The notes under the pieces: model-generated | Seen by the model: only the letters and a program-made list of their open reading frames with translations | Database searches by the model: none | What the model was told of the DNA's origin: nothing | Program-made: the position numbers and the translations under genes | Shown here: piece after piece, positions 1 through 9,205 of the stretch | Layout: each line of letters starts with the position of its first letter | How positions within the stretch are numbered: the stretch's first letter is position 1 | Assembly: GCA_964351865.1 (NCBI GenBank) | Contig: CAYGPJ010000002.1 | Location: 85,327-149,326 of the forward strand | DNA from: JBCDJI01 sp964351865 | Lineage (GTDB): Bacteria; Verrucomicrobiota; Verrucomicrobiia; Methylacidiphilales; JBCBYL01 | Direction: 5' to 3' | Length of the DNA stretch: 64,000 bases

Positions 1-968
1 TACTTATCACGGACCGATTGAGTTGCTTGCATGAATGGGGCTGGATCGACCTCGTGAATAGTAACCCCTTCTGCCTGCATGACCGCCAGCGATTCCTCCA
101 CGCCCGCAGTCCAGACTTTCCGCTGAAATTCGGTCGACTCCAGAGCGGCTTGCCGAATCCACACCTTTTCTTCTTCGCTCAACCCCTGCCACGTTTGCTC
201 AGAAATCACCAGCACATCTGGAATGAGAGAATGGCGGTCAAAGGTGAAGTGCTTGCAGACCTCAAAGTGACGCGAGGAAACAAAGCTAGGCGGGTTGTTC
301 TCAGCCCCGTCCACCACTCCCTGTTGCAGCGCGGTGTAGAGTTCTCCCCAGGAAATCGGCGTCGGCGACGCTCCCATGGCAATGACCATATCGATGGCTA
401 CCGGGTCGTTCATCACCCGGATTTTCATTCCCTTGAGCTGATTCGGGTTGGTTACCGGCTTCTTGGTATAAAAATTTCGGCTGCCGGCGTCGTAATAAGA
501 AAGTCCACGAAACCCACTGGGAGCACCCGCTGCATTGGTCGCCAGCAGATCCAGCATCTCCTGCCCCAGTTCTCCATTCAAGACCGCCCAATAATGTTCG
601 CCGCTCCGGAAGAGGTAAGGCAGGCTGAAAACTTTAGCTGCCGGCACGAAGCTGCCCAGCGTGGCCCCGCCCACTTTCGCCATATCCAGCGTCCCCGACT
701 GCATCTGCTCCAGCGTCTGCGGTTCGCTGCCGAGTTGCCCGTTCGGAAACACATCAAAATGCAGGCGTCCGCCCGAGTGAAAGGCGGCCCGCTCAGCAAA
801 ATGCTCAATCCCGGCATGCACCGGATGATTCATCGGCAGGGAGTGAGCAATCTTCAGGCGCTTAACGATATTTCCGTTACCATCTCCAGCTGAAGGCAGC
901 AGCGCAAAGATGACGGAGGCAATGACAAGACCGACGAGCAAGCCGAAAGTAAGCTGAGCATATTTCAT
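1..968 (-). CDS. TRAP transporter substrate-binding protein, DctP family (3' end cut by window)
   Basis: The reverse strand is open from an ATG at 968 to the window edge, giving about 322 residues without a stop, close to the usual DctP length, so only the last few residues are missing. Residues 1-25 are a hydrophobic export signal. The mature part shows DctP landmarks: KIAHSLPMNHPVHAG near the start, LKGMKIRVMN in the middle, and a GVVDGAENNPPSF block late in the protein. Family members bind small organic acids, often C4-dicarboxylates or sugar acids, in the periplasm and hand them to the DctQM membrane pair. The membrane genes would lie left of the window. The substrate cannot be read from the sequence. 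A long open frame on the other strand here is only its shadow. Confidence 0.88.
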   Translation of the reverse strand, partial: MKYAQLTFGLLVGLVIASVIFALLPSAGDGNGNIVKRLKIAHSLPMNHPVHAGIEHFAERAAFHSGGRLHFDVFPNGQLGSEPQTLEQMQSGTLDMAKVGGATLGSFVPAAKVFSLPYLFRSGEHYWAVLNGELGQEMLDLLATNAAGAPSGFRGLSYYDAGSRNFYTKKPVTNPNQLKGMKIRVMNDPVAIDMVIAMGASPTPISWGELYTALQQGVVDGAENNPPSFVSSRHFEVCKHFTFDRHSLIPDVLVISEQTWQGLSEEEKVWIRQAALESTEFQRKVWTAGVEESLAVMQAEGVTIHEVDPAPFMQATQSVRDK

Positions 969-1150
969 AATGGAGGAAATGTTCTACACCACATTAACGC
1001 TCCATCCAACCACCGTCTACGAGATAAATCGACTACGATTCGCGGGGTTGGTGTAGGTTTGCTTCTTTATTTTTCAGTTCTCCCGCCACATGGGTGCTGG
1101 GAAAGGCACCCAAACCTTACCAGCCTTCGCCAAGGCTACGGACCCGACAA

Positions 1151-1174
1151 GCAGGTTCGAACCCTGTCTACCGA
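1151..1174 (+). pseudogene. Possible 3' fragment of a tRNA
   Basis: The sequence folds as a T arm (GCAGG, loop TTCGAAC, CCTGT) followed by CTACCGA, as in the 3' quarter of a tRNA gene. No matching 5' acceptor strand or anticodon arm is found in the preceding 80 bases, so it is not a complete tRNA. It could be a remnant from integration or recombination, or chance. Confidence 0.3.
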
Positions 1175-1237
1175 ATTTGTAACTAATGGGATCTGAGATA
1201 CGTATTCGCTGTCTTAAATAACGACTTCAAATACCAT

Positions 1238-1311
1238 TACGCCCGACAGGATTCGAACCTGTGACCTCTAGTTCCGGAAACTAATGCTCTATCCAGCTGA
1301 GCTACGGGCGC
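1238..1311 (-). tRNA. tRNA-Arg (CCG)
   Basis: On the reverse strand a 74-base cloverleaf can be drawn. The acceptor stem is GCGCCCG/CGGGCGT with discriminator A, and the D arm is AGCTCAGCTGGATAGAGC. The anticodon loop TTCCGGA gives anticodon CCG, and the T arm is ACAGGTTCGAATCCTGT. The 3' CCA is not encoded. Confidence 0.95.
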
Positions 1312-1552
1312 GTAAAAAGGTGCACTATCAATACTAAATGTTCTCTACTCACAGCACAACCGGAATTTCTCTTCACCCCGACAGTAGTCGGGACGGGCGG
1401 GTGCTTAGAAGGACTCATATTGTTCCGATTCCGGCGGACGGTCAAGTGGGTTTGTATCTCCACCTCTTTCTATTCGAGTAGTTCTAAAAAAACGCCGTAA
1501 ATGATCTCAGGCAAAGATTGCATCTGATTTCGAGATCGCTAGCTTTGCTTTC

Positions 1553-2746
1553 ATGTCATTTCATCATTTAGGGTTAGACGATAAGTTTGTTCACGCGGTG
1601 CAACGCATGCGCTACATCGAACCATCCCCTATTCAAGCTCAAGCCATTCCCATCGTAGTGGAAGGCCGAGACCTGCTCGCTTCTGCACAAACCGGTACCG
1701 GCAAAACTGCTGCCTTCGTGTTGCCCTTACTCAGCCGACTCAAATCTCATTCCAAAACCCGCGCGGTCATCCTGGAACCCACGCGTGAACTGGCCGCTCA
1801 GGTGCAAGATGCCCTCGACGACTTCACCGCTTTTTCTGACATCACTTACACCCTGATTCACGGTGGCGTAAAATACGAACCCCAACTGGAAGCGCTAGCC
1901 AAAAAGCCGGATATCATTGTCGCCACTCCCGGCCGTTTTCTGGATCACTTGAAACAAGGAGCGCTCGACCTGAGTTCTGTCGAATGCCTGATTCTGGATG
2001 AAGCCGATCGCATGCTGGATATGGGGTTCATGCCGGATGTCACGCGCATCATCGATGCTTGCCCGAAAGAACGTCAGACTCTGCTATTCTCCGCTACGCT
2101 CCCTCCTGCCATTCAAAACCTGATTTCCTGGGCAATGAAAGACCCCGCGAAGGTGCAGATCGACCTTGAAGTCAGTAAAGCTGAAACCGTCGAGCATGCC
2201 CTCTATCCGGTGGCATCCGATCAGAAGTTTGAACTGTTGCTGGCCCTTTTAGATCACCTGGCGTACGAAGGGGTGATTATTTTCACCCGCACCAAGATGG
2301 AAGCGGACAATATCACCGCGGCGTTGGAAGAAACCAATCACAAGGTCACGGCCATGCACTCGGATCGCTCGCAAAGTCAACGCACCAAGGCATTGGAAAT
2401 GTTCAAGAGCCGTGAGTGTGAAGTGCTGGTCGCCACCAACATTGCGGCGCGCGGAATCGACATTGCTGGGGTGACTCACGTCATCAACTACGATGTGCCC
2501 GAGAATGCAGAGGATTACATTCACCGTATCGGCCGCACCGGACGCGCTCAGAGCACGGGCGACGCCCTGACCCTGATGACCGGATTTGATGAAGACCAGT
2601 TAGCGGCGATTGAAACGCTGCTTAAGGCTCCGATTCCTCGCAAGAAGCTGGAAACGTTTGATTACAAATACACCGCCCTGCTGGATCCGAAGCCGTCTGC
2701 TTTCGTGCGTAAACGTAAAGGCGGCGGCCGTCGCAGACGTCGCTAA
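1553..2746 (+). CDS. rhlE: DEAD-box ATP-dependent RNA helicase, RhlE type
   Basis: This 397-residue protein has all the DEAD-box motifs in order. These are the Q motif around residues 21-33, AQTGTGKT at 45-52, PTREL at 76-80, TPGR near 125, DEAD at 149-152, SAT at 180-182, and ARGIDI plus HRIGRTGR in the second RecA domain. A short basic tail ends in RKRKGGGRRRRR, typical of RhlE-like enzymes that act on ribosome assembly or RNA turnover in the cytoplasm. It is one of two such helicases in the window; the other at 19683-21095 has a much longer glycine/arginine tail. The exact RNA target is unknown. Confidence 0.95.
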   Translation: MSFHHLGLDDKFVHAVQRMRYIEPSPIQAQAIPIVVEGRDLLASAQTGTGKTAAFVLPLLSRLKSHSKTRAVILEPTRELAAQVQDALDDFTAFSDITYTLIHGGVKYEPQLEALAKKPDIIVATPGRFLDHLKQGALDLSSVECLILDEADRMLDMGFMPDVTRIIDACPKERQTLLFSATLPPAIQNLISWAMKDPAKVQIDLEVSKAETVEHALYPVASDQKFELLLALLDHLAYEGVIIFTRTKMEADNITAALEETNHKVTAMHSDRSQSQRTKALEMFKSRECEVLVATNIAARGIDIAGVTHVINYDVPENAEDYIHRIGRTGRAQSTGDALTLMTGFDEDQLAAIETLLKAPIPRKKLETFDYKYTALLDPKPSAFVRKRKGGGRRRRR

Positions 2747-2757
2747 GTCAATAAACC

Positions 2758-3042
2758 ATGAACCCGCAGATGACCGCGCGGATTCGCTCCGGTGAATTCG
2801 CCACAATTACCATCGAGCAGGACACCCGCTTTACCGGATTCATTGCAACGGATCCGGATCAGCCTGAATCATTACGGATGGACGGCTATGTTTTGAGTGA
2901 TGCAGGAAATCTGCAGCAAATTTCCATATCGCTCATACCGGATGAAATTGATCATATCCAGTTCCTGCCGGAGCCACCCGAATTCATGGCCCAGGACGGC
3001 ACGTCCATTTTGATGGAAAAAGGTTTCTTCGAAAATCTCTGA
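2758..3042 (+). CDS. Small conserved-looking hypothetical protein
   Basis: A 94-residue acidic protein starts 11 bases after the helicase stop, so the two are probably co-transcribed. It begins MNPQMTARIRSGEFATITIE and alternates short hydrophobic and polar stretches as expected for a small beta-rich cytoplasmic protein. There is no signal peptide, membrane segment or cysteine. I do not recognise a family. The coding look (even composition, close spacing to the helicase) favours a real gene. Confidence 0.6.
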   Translation: MNPQMTARIRSGEFATITIEQDTRFTGFIATDPDQPESLRMDGYVLSDAGNLQQISISLIPDEIDHIQFLPEPPEFMAQDGTSILMEKGFFENL

Positions 3043-3101
3043 TCAGCTCAATGAAGCAATGTGCTGAATACCAGGGGCCAACTACAATCGTGTTATGACT
3101 T

Positions 3102-3207
3102 GATTCGGAAGCGCTCTAAGTGGTAACAACATTTATGGGGGATCGAAAGCACTGAACGATTGGGGACGGAGGTAAATTTCTTGAAATTTACCTCCGTCCC
3201 CAATCGT
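3102..3207. repeat. Repeat end plus perfect 52-bp GGGGACGGAG palindrome
   Basis: Bases 3102-3119 are an end of the ATTCGGAAACGCTCTAA type, also seen near 11400, 15290, 35350 and 48950. Bases 3156-3207 form a perfect inverted repeat, 25 bases per arm with a 2-base loop, centred on GGGGACGGAG. The flank AAAGCACTGAACGAT recurs beside the copies at 10925-11012 and 38306. This is the design of RAYT-mobilised REP elements. It lies between a small ORF and the convergent hscB-like gene and could also end transcription. Confidence 0.85.
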
Positions 3208-3257
3208 GGGCCTCCTCCGATGGTTGATATCAACAAGTCAGCATAACTCAATCGGAC

Positions 3258-3845
3258 CTAAAAATTCATCACGCGGAACAACTTCTCATCCAGTTGCTTC
3301 GCCCAACGCGCGATATAAATTAATTGGCGATATAATGCTTTTAACTCGGATCGCATGGATTCCGTCGGCGACTCGGCCAGCCAGTGGTCGTCCAATTGAG
3401 CGACTGCGTTCAGCACTCGCGACCGATATTCTCCTACTTGGGCCGCGATCTGTTGTAGGTCGATGGCCAGAGTCATCACTTCCGCCTGCAGCATCGCCTG
3501 CTCTAGTGCGGACTCTGCCTGATCGATTTGATCAATCACCTCATCGGCGCGGTGTAAAGCTGGACCGACGGTTGAAAACAACGACATCACCTCCTCCGGC
3601 ACTGAAGTAGACGCATTCAAATCCTGCTCTCCGGCAAGCTCCAGCAAATGTTTCAACCGGCTCACATCATCGGTCAGTATCAAGTAGGCCTCGTTGATTT
3701 CATGCCATCGGGTTGAATCGACTCTGTTGTCTGATGATTCCTGATTAGGATGATACTGTTTACTCAACTCATGCAGTCGCTGCTTGAGCGCCTCGCGATC
3801 TACCACGGGCTTTTCTGCGGCTGAAAATACCTGATAAGCGTTCAT
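3258..3845 (-). CDS. hscB: HscB-like J-domain co-chaperone for Fe-S cluster assembly
   Basis: The 195-residue protein has an N-terminal J domain (about residues 3-75) and a C-terminal helical region, the HscB layout. HscB delivers the cluster scaffold IscU to the Hsp70 HscA and stimulates its ATPase. Position next to an IscA-like gene on the same strand supports this. Oddly, the catalytic HPD tripeptide of J domains reads HPN at residues 32-34 (YHPNQ). In studied J proteins, loss of that Asp abolishes Hsp70 stimulation, so activity may be altered. No hscA or iscU lies in the window. Confidence 0.8.
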   Translation of the reverse strand: MNAYQVFSAAEKPVVDREALKQRLHELSKQYHPNQESSDNRVDSTRWHEINEAYLILTDDVSRLKHLLELAGEQDLNASTSVPEEVMSLFSTVGPALHRADEVIDQIDQAESALEQAMLQAEVMTLAIDLQQIAAQVGEYRSRVLNAVAQLDDHWLAESPTESMRSELKALYRQLIYIARWAKQLDEKLFRVMNF

Positions 3846-3916
3846 GCGTGCAAAAGGGAAAATACGTGCAGGGTGACGTCAACTGGCAGATGAGAATCGG
3901 CGCCAGGGGAACAGCA

Positions 3917-4324
3917 TTACGCGGCGAAGCTCTCCCCGCAGGAGCAATGTGCTTCCGCGTTGGGATTCGTGACTTTGAAACCACCCTTTTGCAGGTCATC
4001 ACTGAAATCAACCACCGAGCCACTCACAAAGAGCGCACTCTTAGGATCGACCACGATGTTCACCTCTAGTGATTTGACGAGAATGTCCCGCGCGGCGGGT
4101 CCGTCCACGAGATCCATTTTGTATTGTAACCCGGAGCAACCGCCGCCCACGACCGCAACCCGTAACGCACCTTCCGGTCGCTTCTGACGTTCCAGCAAAC
4201 CCGACAGACGAGTGGCGGCCTTGTCGGTCAGCTTGACCAGCTTTTCGTTACCGATTTTATAGGGAAGTTCTGACGCGGCAGTAGTCATATTGTTGATCAT
4301 AGCTGCTGGCAGTTGGATTAGCAA
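3917..4324 (-). CDS. Iron-sulfur cluster assembly protein, IscA/ErpA (HesB) family
   Basis: An A-type Fe-S carrier of up to 135 residues. The three family cysteines are present: C63 in VVGGGCSG and C127/C129 in the C-terminal CSCGESF. Such proteins bind a [2Fe-2S] or [4Fe-4S] cluster and pass it to target enzymes. It is upstream of the hscB-like gene on the same strand, and next to nuo genes whose NuoI needs two 4Fe-4S clusters. The start is uncertain: an ATG at 4288 (MTTAASELPYKIG) fits the family N-terminus better than 4324, and neither has a clear ribosome-binding site. Confidence 0.9.
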   Translation of the reverse strand: MLIQLPAAMINNMTTAASELPYKIGNEKLVKLTDKAATRLSGLLERQKRPEGALRVAVVGGGCSGLQYKMDLVDGPAARDILVKSLEVNIVVDPKSALFVSGSVVDFSDDLQKGGFKVTNPNAEAHCSCGESFAA

Positions 4325-4370
4325 CTCAGAGCCGCCCGAAAATTAAAAATCAAAAGGAGTAACTCGTTTA

Positions 4371-5840
4371 TTACTCACTCGCGTCGCTCACGACCTGATC
4401 TGGGGTAAGCACGGGAGCGACCATGGCCTCGAGAGGTTTATGCCAGACACCAAGCACAATAATCAAAGTACAAAGCACCCCAATGACCAGTTTACTACCG
4501 CCGCTGACCTTAATAGAAGCTTCTTCAGCAGGAGTCGGATTCCAATACATGGCACGCACCACTCCGAGGTAGTAATAGAGACCCGCGACTGCAGAAATGA
4601 CAGCGACTGCAATCAGCCCATAATGACCTGCTTCCCAGATGGCGGCAAAGATTCCAAGTTTACCCAGGAAACCGGCTAGTGGCGGGATACCGGCTAAAGA
4701 AACAAAGCTGATCAACATGCCGAACGCCAGTAGCGGTGAGCGCTGCGCCAGACCGGAATAGGCCTTGAAGTCCACGCCTCCGATTTCTTCTTCGTGTTGG
4801 GAAATGATGTAGAAGGCCAGCAAAGTAGAAAGCAGATAGACCACCAGATAAACCAGGCAGGCCTGCACGCCGCGTTCAGGAGCAGCTACCATGCAAGAGA
4901 GGCCCATCAGCAGAAATCCAGCATGGCCGATGCTGGAGTATCCCAGCAAGCGTTTCAGGTTGCGTTGCGGTAAGGCCGCCAGATTGCCCAATAGCGCAGA
5001 TAGGGCCGCCATCACAATAAAGGCGGATGCCACTACCGGGGTGACATAAGACACCGTAAAGCCCGAAAATAGAAAAATTCTCAACAAGATCACAAACCCC
5101 GCCGCTTTAGAACCGACAGATAGAAAAGCGGTGACCGGTGTTGGGGCTCCCTGATAGACATCCGGCGCCCATATTTGAAACGGCACACTGGCTAATTTGA
5201 ATCCGAAGCCCACTAGTAATAAGATAACAGCAAATAGAATACCCAATTCCACCGTAGGATTCGCGGTGAGATGCCCCATTAGCCCCGCGAGACTGGATGT
5301 GCCTGTCATTCCAACCACAAACGCGATTCCGTAGACAAGAAATCCAGTCGAGAGAGCACCAATGATCAGATACTTCACCCCGGCTTCCAGACAGCGTCGA
5401 TCATGCCGCTTCAGTGCTACCAGAATGTAGAAAGAAATCGTCACCAGTTCGAGTCCAATGAAAATCACGATGAAGTCCACGGCAGAAGCCAGCAGCATCA
5501 TGCCGGTAGCGGTGAACAGCGGCAGAATAAAGGATTCATTGGCTCCCATCCGCAACCGTCGTGCCGGAGCAAAACTCATCGCCAATACCAAAAACAACGT
5601 TACCAGAAAGAAGCGCTTGAAGAATATTGCCAGTGGATCCAGCGCATATAAATCACTCCAGTAGTAATCAACACTCCATCCTGTTAAATCAGCGATCGCA
5701 AAAGTGGACGCAAAGGCTGCCACCACACCAAACAGTGCCAGCTTGCCGATGAGTACGGTATCCTGATTCTTGGCGAAGGCATCGACCAATATCAGGATCA
5801 ACGCGGTAACAATGAGTATAATTTCGGGGAGAAGAGTCAT
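4371..5840 (-). CDS. nuoN: NADH-quinone oxidoreductase subunit N
   Basis: This 489-residue, almost wholly hydrophobic protein is an antiporter-like subunit of respiratory complex I. It has about 14 membrane helices and the conserved LVTISFYILVALKR, FKLASVPFQIWAPDVYQGAPTPVTAFLS and RLLGYSSIGHAGFLLMG blocks. The Glu and Lys residues in these helices form part of the proton path in the inner membrane. It is the last gene of the nuoIJKLMN cluster and starts 15 bases after nuoM. Length is normal for the family. Confidence 0.96.
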   Translation of the reverse strand: MTLLPEIILIVTALILILVDAFAKNQDTVLIGKLALFGVVAAFASTFAIADLTGWSVDYYWSDLYALDPLAIFFKRFFLVTLFLVLAMSFAPARRLRMGANESFILPLFTATGMMLLASAVDFIVIFIGLELVTISFYILVALKRHDRRCLEAGVKYLIIGALSTGFLVYGIAFVVGMTGTSSLAGLMGHLTANPTVELGILFAVILLLVGFGFKLASVPFQIWAPDVYQGAPTPVTAFLSVGSKAAGFVILLRIFLFSGFTVSYVTPVVASAFIVMAALSALLGNLAALPQRNLKRLLGYSSIGHAGFLLMGLSCMVAAPERGVQACLVYLVVYLLSTLLAFYIISQHEEEIGGVDFKAYSGLAQRSPLLAFGMLISFVSLAGIPPLAGFLGKLGIFAAIWEAGHYGLIAVAVISAVAGLYYYLGVVRAMYWNPTPAEEASIKVSGGSKLVIGVLCTLIIVLGVWHKPLEAMVAPVLTPDQVVSDASE

Positions 5841-5855
5841 GAGTATTGTGCTTGT

Positions 5856-7340
5856 TTATCCTGCGATCATTAGGCTCCATACCGGTTTGGCCAACTCAAT
5901 GATGAGTCCCGGAAAAAATCCGAATAATACCAATCCGGCTACCAGTAAGATATACGGCCAACGCGTGCTGCCCGCAGACAGATCGTGCGTTTTCTCGACC
6001 TCCATCGAAACTTCACCAAAGAAAACATTTCGGATGGCACGCAACATGTATACGGCTGAAAGAACCACTCCCAGCACCGCCAGTGCCGTCGTCAGCGGGT
6101 ATTGACTCCAGGCTCCGAAAAAGATCAGAATCTCCCCTGCAAAGTTGGCTAATCCCGGCAGACCGATCGAAGCCAGCGCACCCACCATAAAGAACATGGT
6201 CAAGCGCGGGGCTTTTTGAGCTAACCCACCCAATTGTGAAAATTTAAGCGTTCCCACCCGATCACGGATCTCAGAGGTCACGGCAAACAGCAAGGCAGTA
6301 CTCAACCCGTGCCCAACCATCAGCACCATCATGCCAGCGCCACCGATCGCACTCAAACTCAGGAAGCCCAGGAACAGATAGCCCATGTGCATGACTGAAG
6401 AATACCCGATCATCAGATCCAATTCCTTCTGCGCAATCGTCACCCAGCCGATGTAGAGCACATTTGCCAGCAAGAGCACCTGCAGCAACACCGACCAGTG
6501 TTCAAAGCCTTCCGGCAGATATGGAGTGGCCAGTCGGATCAGACCGTATATCCCGAACTTTTTCAGCACACCGGCATGTAACATCGCCACAGGTGCAGGT
6601 GCCGAGGCATACCCCAAAGGTGCCCAGGTATGAAAGGGAACCAGCGAAACCAGGATCCCGAATCCGATCAGCAGTAGAATGAAAATGGAAGATTGGTTCG
6701 ACACTGATGTCAGCATCATGGCCTGCTGAATATCTCTCAGATCCAACGAACGCACCGGACTCGGCAAACTGAAGTAGAATGCCAGTAACCCAGCTAACAG
6801 CACCAGGCTTCCGAGCGTCAGGTAAAGCGTCATCTGCGTTGCCGCTAATTTGCGGTCGCGACTCCCCCAAATCCCGATCATCAGGAAAGTAGGAATGAGT
6901 GCCACTTCATGGAAAATGTAGAGAAAGAAGAGATCCAGCGAAACAAAGGCACCGGTCGCACCAAAGATGATCAACATCAGCATGACGTAAAACTCGCGCG
7001 CACGCCGCACCTGATTCGGCACGATTCCCACTGCCGCCAGCCCGACCATCGAAGTCAGCAGCAGTAATGGGGCATTAATGCCATCCAGTCCGATGGTGAA
7101 GTTAATGTCGAAGAATGCACGCAGGGTCGATACCGGAAAACTGGTGACAAACGAATACCCGGCATCCGTTCCGAATGTGGGAGCCGCCGGTAACTTGAAC
7201 ATCAGCACGATGGTCAAGGCCAACTGGATCAAGCCTGACCCGATGGCGAGTCTACGGCAGGAGAAACCCATCGCAATGGCCACGCAGGCCACTAACGGAG
7301 CAAACAAAATGACGAGTAATAATCCTTGTTCTAATCCCAT
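5856..7340 (-). CDS. nuoM: NADH-quinone oxidoreductase subunit M
   Basis: The 494-residue polytopic membrane protein has the Mrp-antiporter-like core, including YIFHEVALIPTFLMIGIWG with the key Glu in helix 5. It also has FHTWAPLGYASAPAPVAMLHAGVLKKFGIYGL and the LMIGYSSVMHMGYLFLG block. It is one of three proton-pumping modules (L, M, N) of complex I. The gene lies between nuoL (32-base gap) and nuoN (15-base gap), consistent with one transcript. Confidence 0.96.
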   Translation of the reverse strand: MGLEQGLLLVILFAPLVACVAIAMGFSCRRLAIGSGLIQLALTIVLMFKLPAAPTFGTDAGYSFVTSFPVSTLRAFFDINFTIGLDGINAPLLLLTSMVGLAAVGIVPNQVRRAREFYVMLMLIIFGATGAFVSLDLFFLYIFHEVALIPTFLMIGIWGSRDRKLAATQMTLYLTLGSLVLLAGLLAFYFSLPSPVRSLDLRDIQQAMMLTSVSNQSSIFILLLIGFGILVSLVPFHTWAPLGYASAPAPVAMLHAGVLKKFGIYGLIRLATPYLPEGFEHWSVLLQVLLLANVLYIGWVTIAQKELDLMIGYSSVMHMGYLFLGFLSLSAIGGAGMMVLMVGHGLSTALLFAVTSEIRDRVGTLKFSQLGGLAQKAPRLTMFFMVGALASIGLPGLANFAGEILIFFGAWSQYPLTTALAVLGVVLSAVYMLRAIRNVFFGEVSMEVEKTHDLSAGSTRWPYILLVAGLVLFGFFPGLIIELAKPVWSLMIAG

Positions 7341-7372
7341 ACCTATTCCTTAAACACTTAAAAATCCGAAAC

Positions 7373-9193
7373 TTACAGCCCCCCGTGTGCGCGAAACAAA
7401 ATCCAGTAGCACACAAATAAAACTCCCAAAACAAACATGAAGGCATAAGCCTGAAGATTGCCCGACTGGATCAGTCGCAGCAACTCTCCGCTCATCGCCC
7501 CGAAGGCTGACAGCCCGCGCACAAAAACACCGCCTACCACCCACTGGTCGACCCAGTCGAGCCCCCTCGCCCACGCCGCCTGTGCGCGCAAGATCGTCAG
7601 ACTGTAGATTTCATCAAAGTAGAATTTGTTGGCAAAAACCGGAATCGATAGCGGATCTTTCTCGGCGTCACGGTAAAGGCCAAGTGCGGTTCCGACACCG
7701 GCCACCAACATGACAAAGGAAAGTCCCATCACGATAATAGCGCCATCATGATTCGCGTGATATCCCGGATCAATAAAGTGTTCGATCCCGATCCAGCCGC
7801 CAATCACGGCAAAGAGGGCCAATACGATTAACGGCAGTTTCATCACCGCGGGAGATTCGTGCGCACCGGCAACGACATCACTGCGTTCCTTACCCATAAA
7901 GGCGACCAGAAAAAGACGTGTCATGTAGAAAGCGGTCAGGCCTGCGGTCATTAACCCGATCCAGAAGACCCCCTGATGATGATGCCACGCATTAATTAAA
8001 ATAGCTTCCTTACTGTAAAATCCGGAAAAGAGGAACGGAACCCCAGCCAAAGCGGCGGCGCCAATCAGGAAGGTCCAGAATGTTACTGGCATCTTCGATC
8101 GAAGTCCGCCCATCTTCCACATGTCCTGCTCGTGATGGAGTGCATGAATGACTGATCCTGCCGCCAAAAAGAGCAACGCCTTGAAGAATGCATGCGTCGT
8201 CAAATGATACATCGATGCCACCGTCGCCCCAATGCCAACCGCGGCAACCATGTAGCCCAACTGCGAAAGCGTCGAATAGGCTAGAATCTTTTTGATGTCA
8301 TTCTGCTGGGTGGCAATCAATGCGGCCATCAACGCCGTTCCAATCCCCACCCATGCGATAAGTTCCATGGTGAATGGAGCCAGTTCGAGAATGAAGAAAA
8401 TGCGGCAAAGCATGTACACCCCGGCCGCTACCATCGTCGCCGCGTGAATCAAGGCGGAAACCGGCGTGGGCCCTTCCATGGCATCCGGCAGCCAGACGTG
8501 CAATGGCACCATCGCAGATTTACCCATGCAGCCCATGAAGAGTCCGAACACCATCCAGTTCATCAAATTTTGTTGTCCGGCTGCCACATGAAACAGCCCT
8601 ACTTTTTCGCTTAAGAGCGTAAAATCGACCGTTTCAAAAAGTAACCACACCCCGAGAATCCCCAGCAGAAAGCCGAAGTCTCCCACCCGATTGACAATGA
8701 ACGCCTTCTTGGAGGCTTCCGCCGCGCTGGGGCGCTGAAACCAGAATCCAATCAGGAAATAGGAACTGACACCCACCAGTTCCCAGAAAATGAACATCAT
8801 GACAAAGTTGTTCGCCAGGACGATCCCCAACATCGAGAACATGAATAATGAAAGTTTGGCAAAGAAACGAGATAGACCCGGATCTTCCTTCATGTAGCCG
8901 TAAGAAAAGAAATGAATGCACAAGCCGACTCCAGTCACCACTAACAGCATCATATGCGCCAGTGAATCGTTCATGGCACCGATTTCGATAATCAGATTAT
9001 TCTCAGGCAGGTTCACCCACAGCAACGAACTGATCGGAAGTGCCTTCAGATCAAAGGCCAGCATCACCGTCGCAACAAATGAAACCAGACAGGCCGAGAT
9101 CGAAACCGCCACCGACAGTTTACGATACGGGTGAAGAAACAGCGCAATCAGCACCGCAGCAAATAATGGAGTCAGTAGGATAATCCAGTTCAT
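7373..9193 (-). CDS. nuoL: NADH-quinone oxidoreductase subunit L
   Basis: At 606 residues this is the largest antiporter-like subunit of complex I. It keeps the NFVMMFIFWELVGVSSYFLIGFW segment, the HVWLPDAMEGPTPVSALIHAATMVAAGVYML proton-channel helices, the KKILAYSTLSQLGYM block, and a C-terminal extension that would form the long lateral helix. It lies 12 bases downstream of nuoK. A second, short open frame at 7350-7574 is only a shadow of its 3' end. Confidence 0.97.
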   Translation of the reverse strand: MNWIILLTPLFAAVLIALFLHPYRKLSVAVSISACLVSFVATVMLAFDLKALPISSLLWVNLPENNLIIEIGAMNDSLAHMMLLVVTGVGLCIHFFSYGYMKEDPGLSRFFAKLSLFMFSMLGIVLANNFVMMFIFWELVGVSSYFLIGFWFQRPSAAEASKKAFIVNRVGDFGFLLGILGVWLLFETVDFTLLSEKVGLFHVAAGQQNLMNWMVFGLFMGCMGKSAMVPLHVWLPDAMEGPTPVSALIHAATMVAAGVYMLCRIFFILELAPFTMELIAWVGIGTALMAALIATQQNDIKKILAYSTLSQLGYMVAAVGIGATVASMYHLTTHAFFKALLFLAAGSVIHALHHEQDMWKMGGLRSKMPVTFWTFLIGAAALAGVPFLFSGFYSKEAILINAWHHHQGVFWIGLMTAGLTAFYMTRLFLVAFMGKERSDVVAGAHESPAVMKLPLIVLALFAVIGGWIGIEHFIDPGYHANHDGAIIVMGLSFVMLVAGVGTALGLYRDAEKDPLSIPVFANKFYFDEIYSLTILRAQAAWARGLDWVDQWVVGGVFVRGLSAFGAMSGELLRLIQSGNLQAYAFMFVLGVLFVCYWILFRAHGGL

Positions 9194-9205
9194 CGTCTCA
9201 ACTTC

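Larger units (their letters stand above)
969..1552. other. Gene-poor stretch with tRNA-Arg and repeat fragments
   Basis: No protein gene is evident. Besides the tRNA-Arg at 1238-1311, there is a small hairpin AGCCTT/AAGGCT at 1122-1137, related to repeats near 21770 and 22850. A T-arm-like piece lies at 1151-1174. A CCCGAC/GTCGGG hairpin lies at 1377-1392. Confidence 0.6.

Noticed and set aside
18..893. Long open frame on the plus strand at the left edge
   Set aside because: Its translation is low-complexity and unlike known families, while the opposite strand encodes a near-complete DctP protein.
1097..1174. Complete tRNA ending in a T arm at 1151
   Set aside because: No matching 5' acceptor, D or anticodon arm could be built; only a T-arm-like piece is present.
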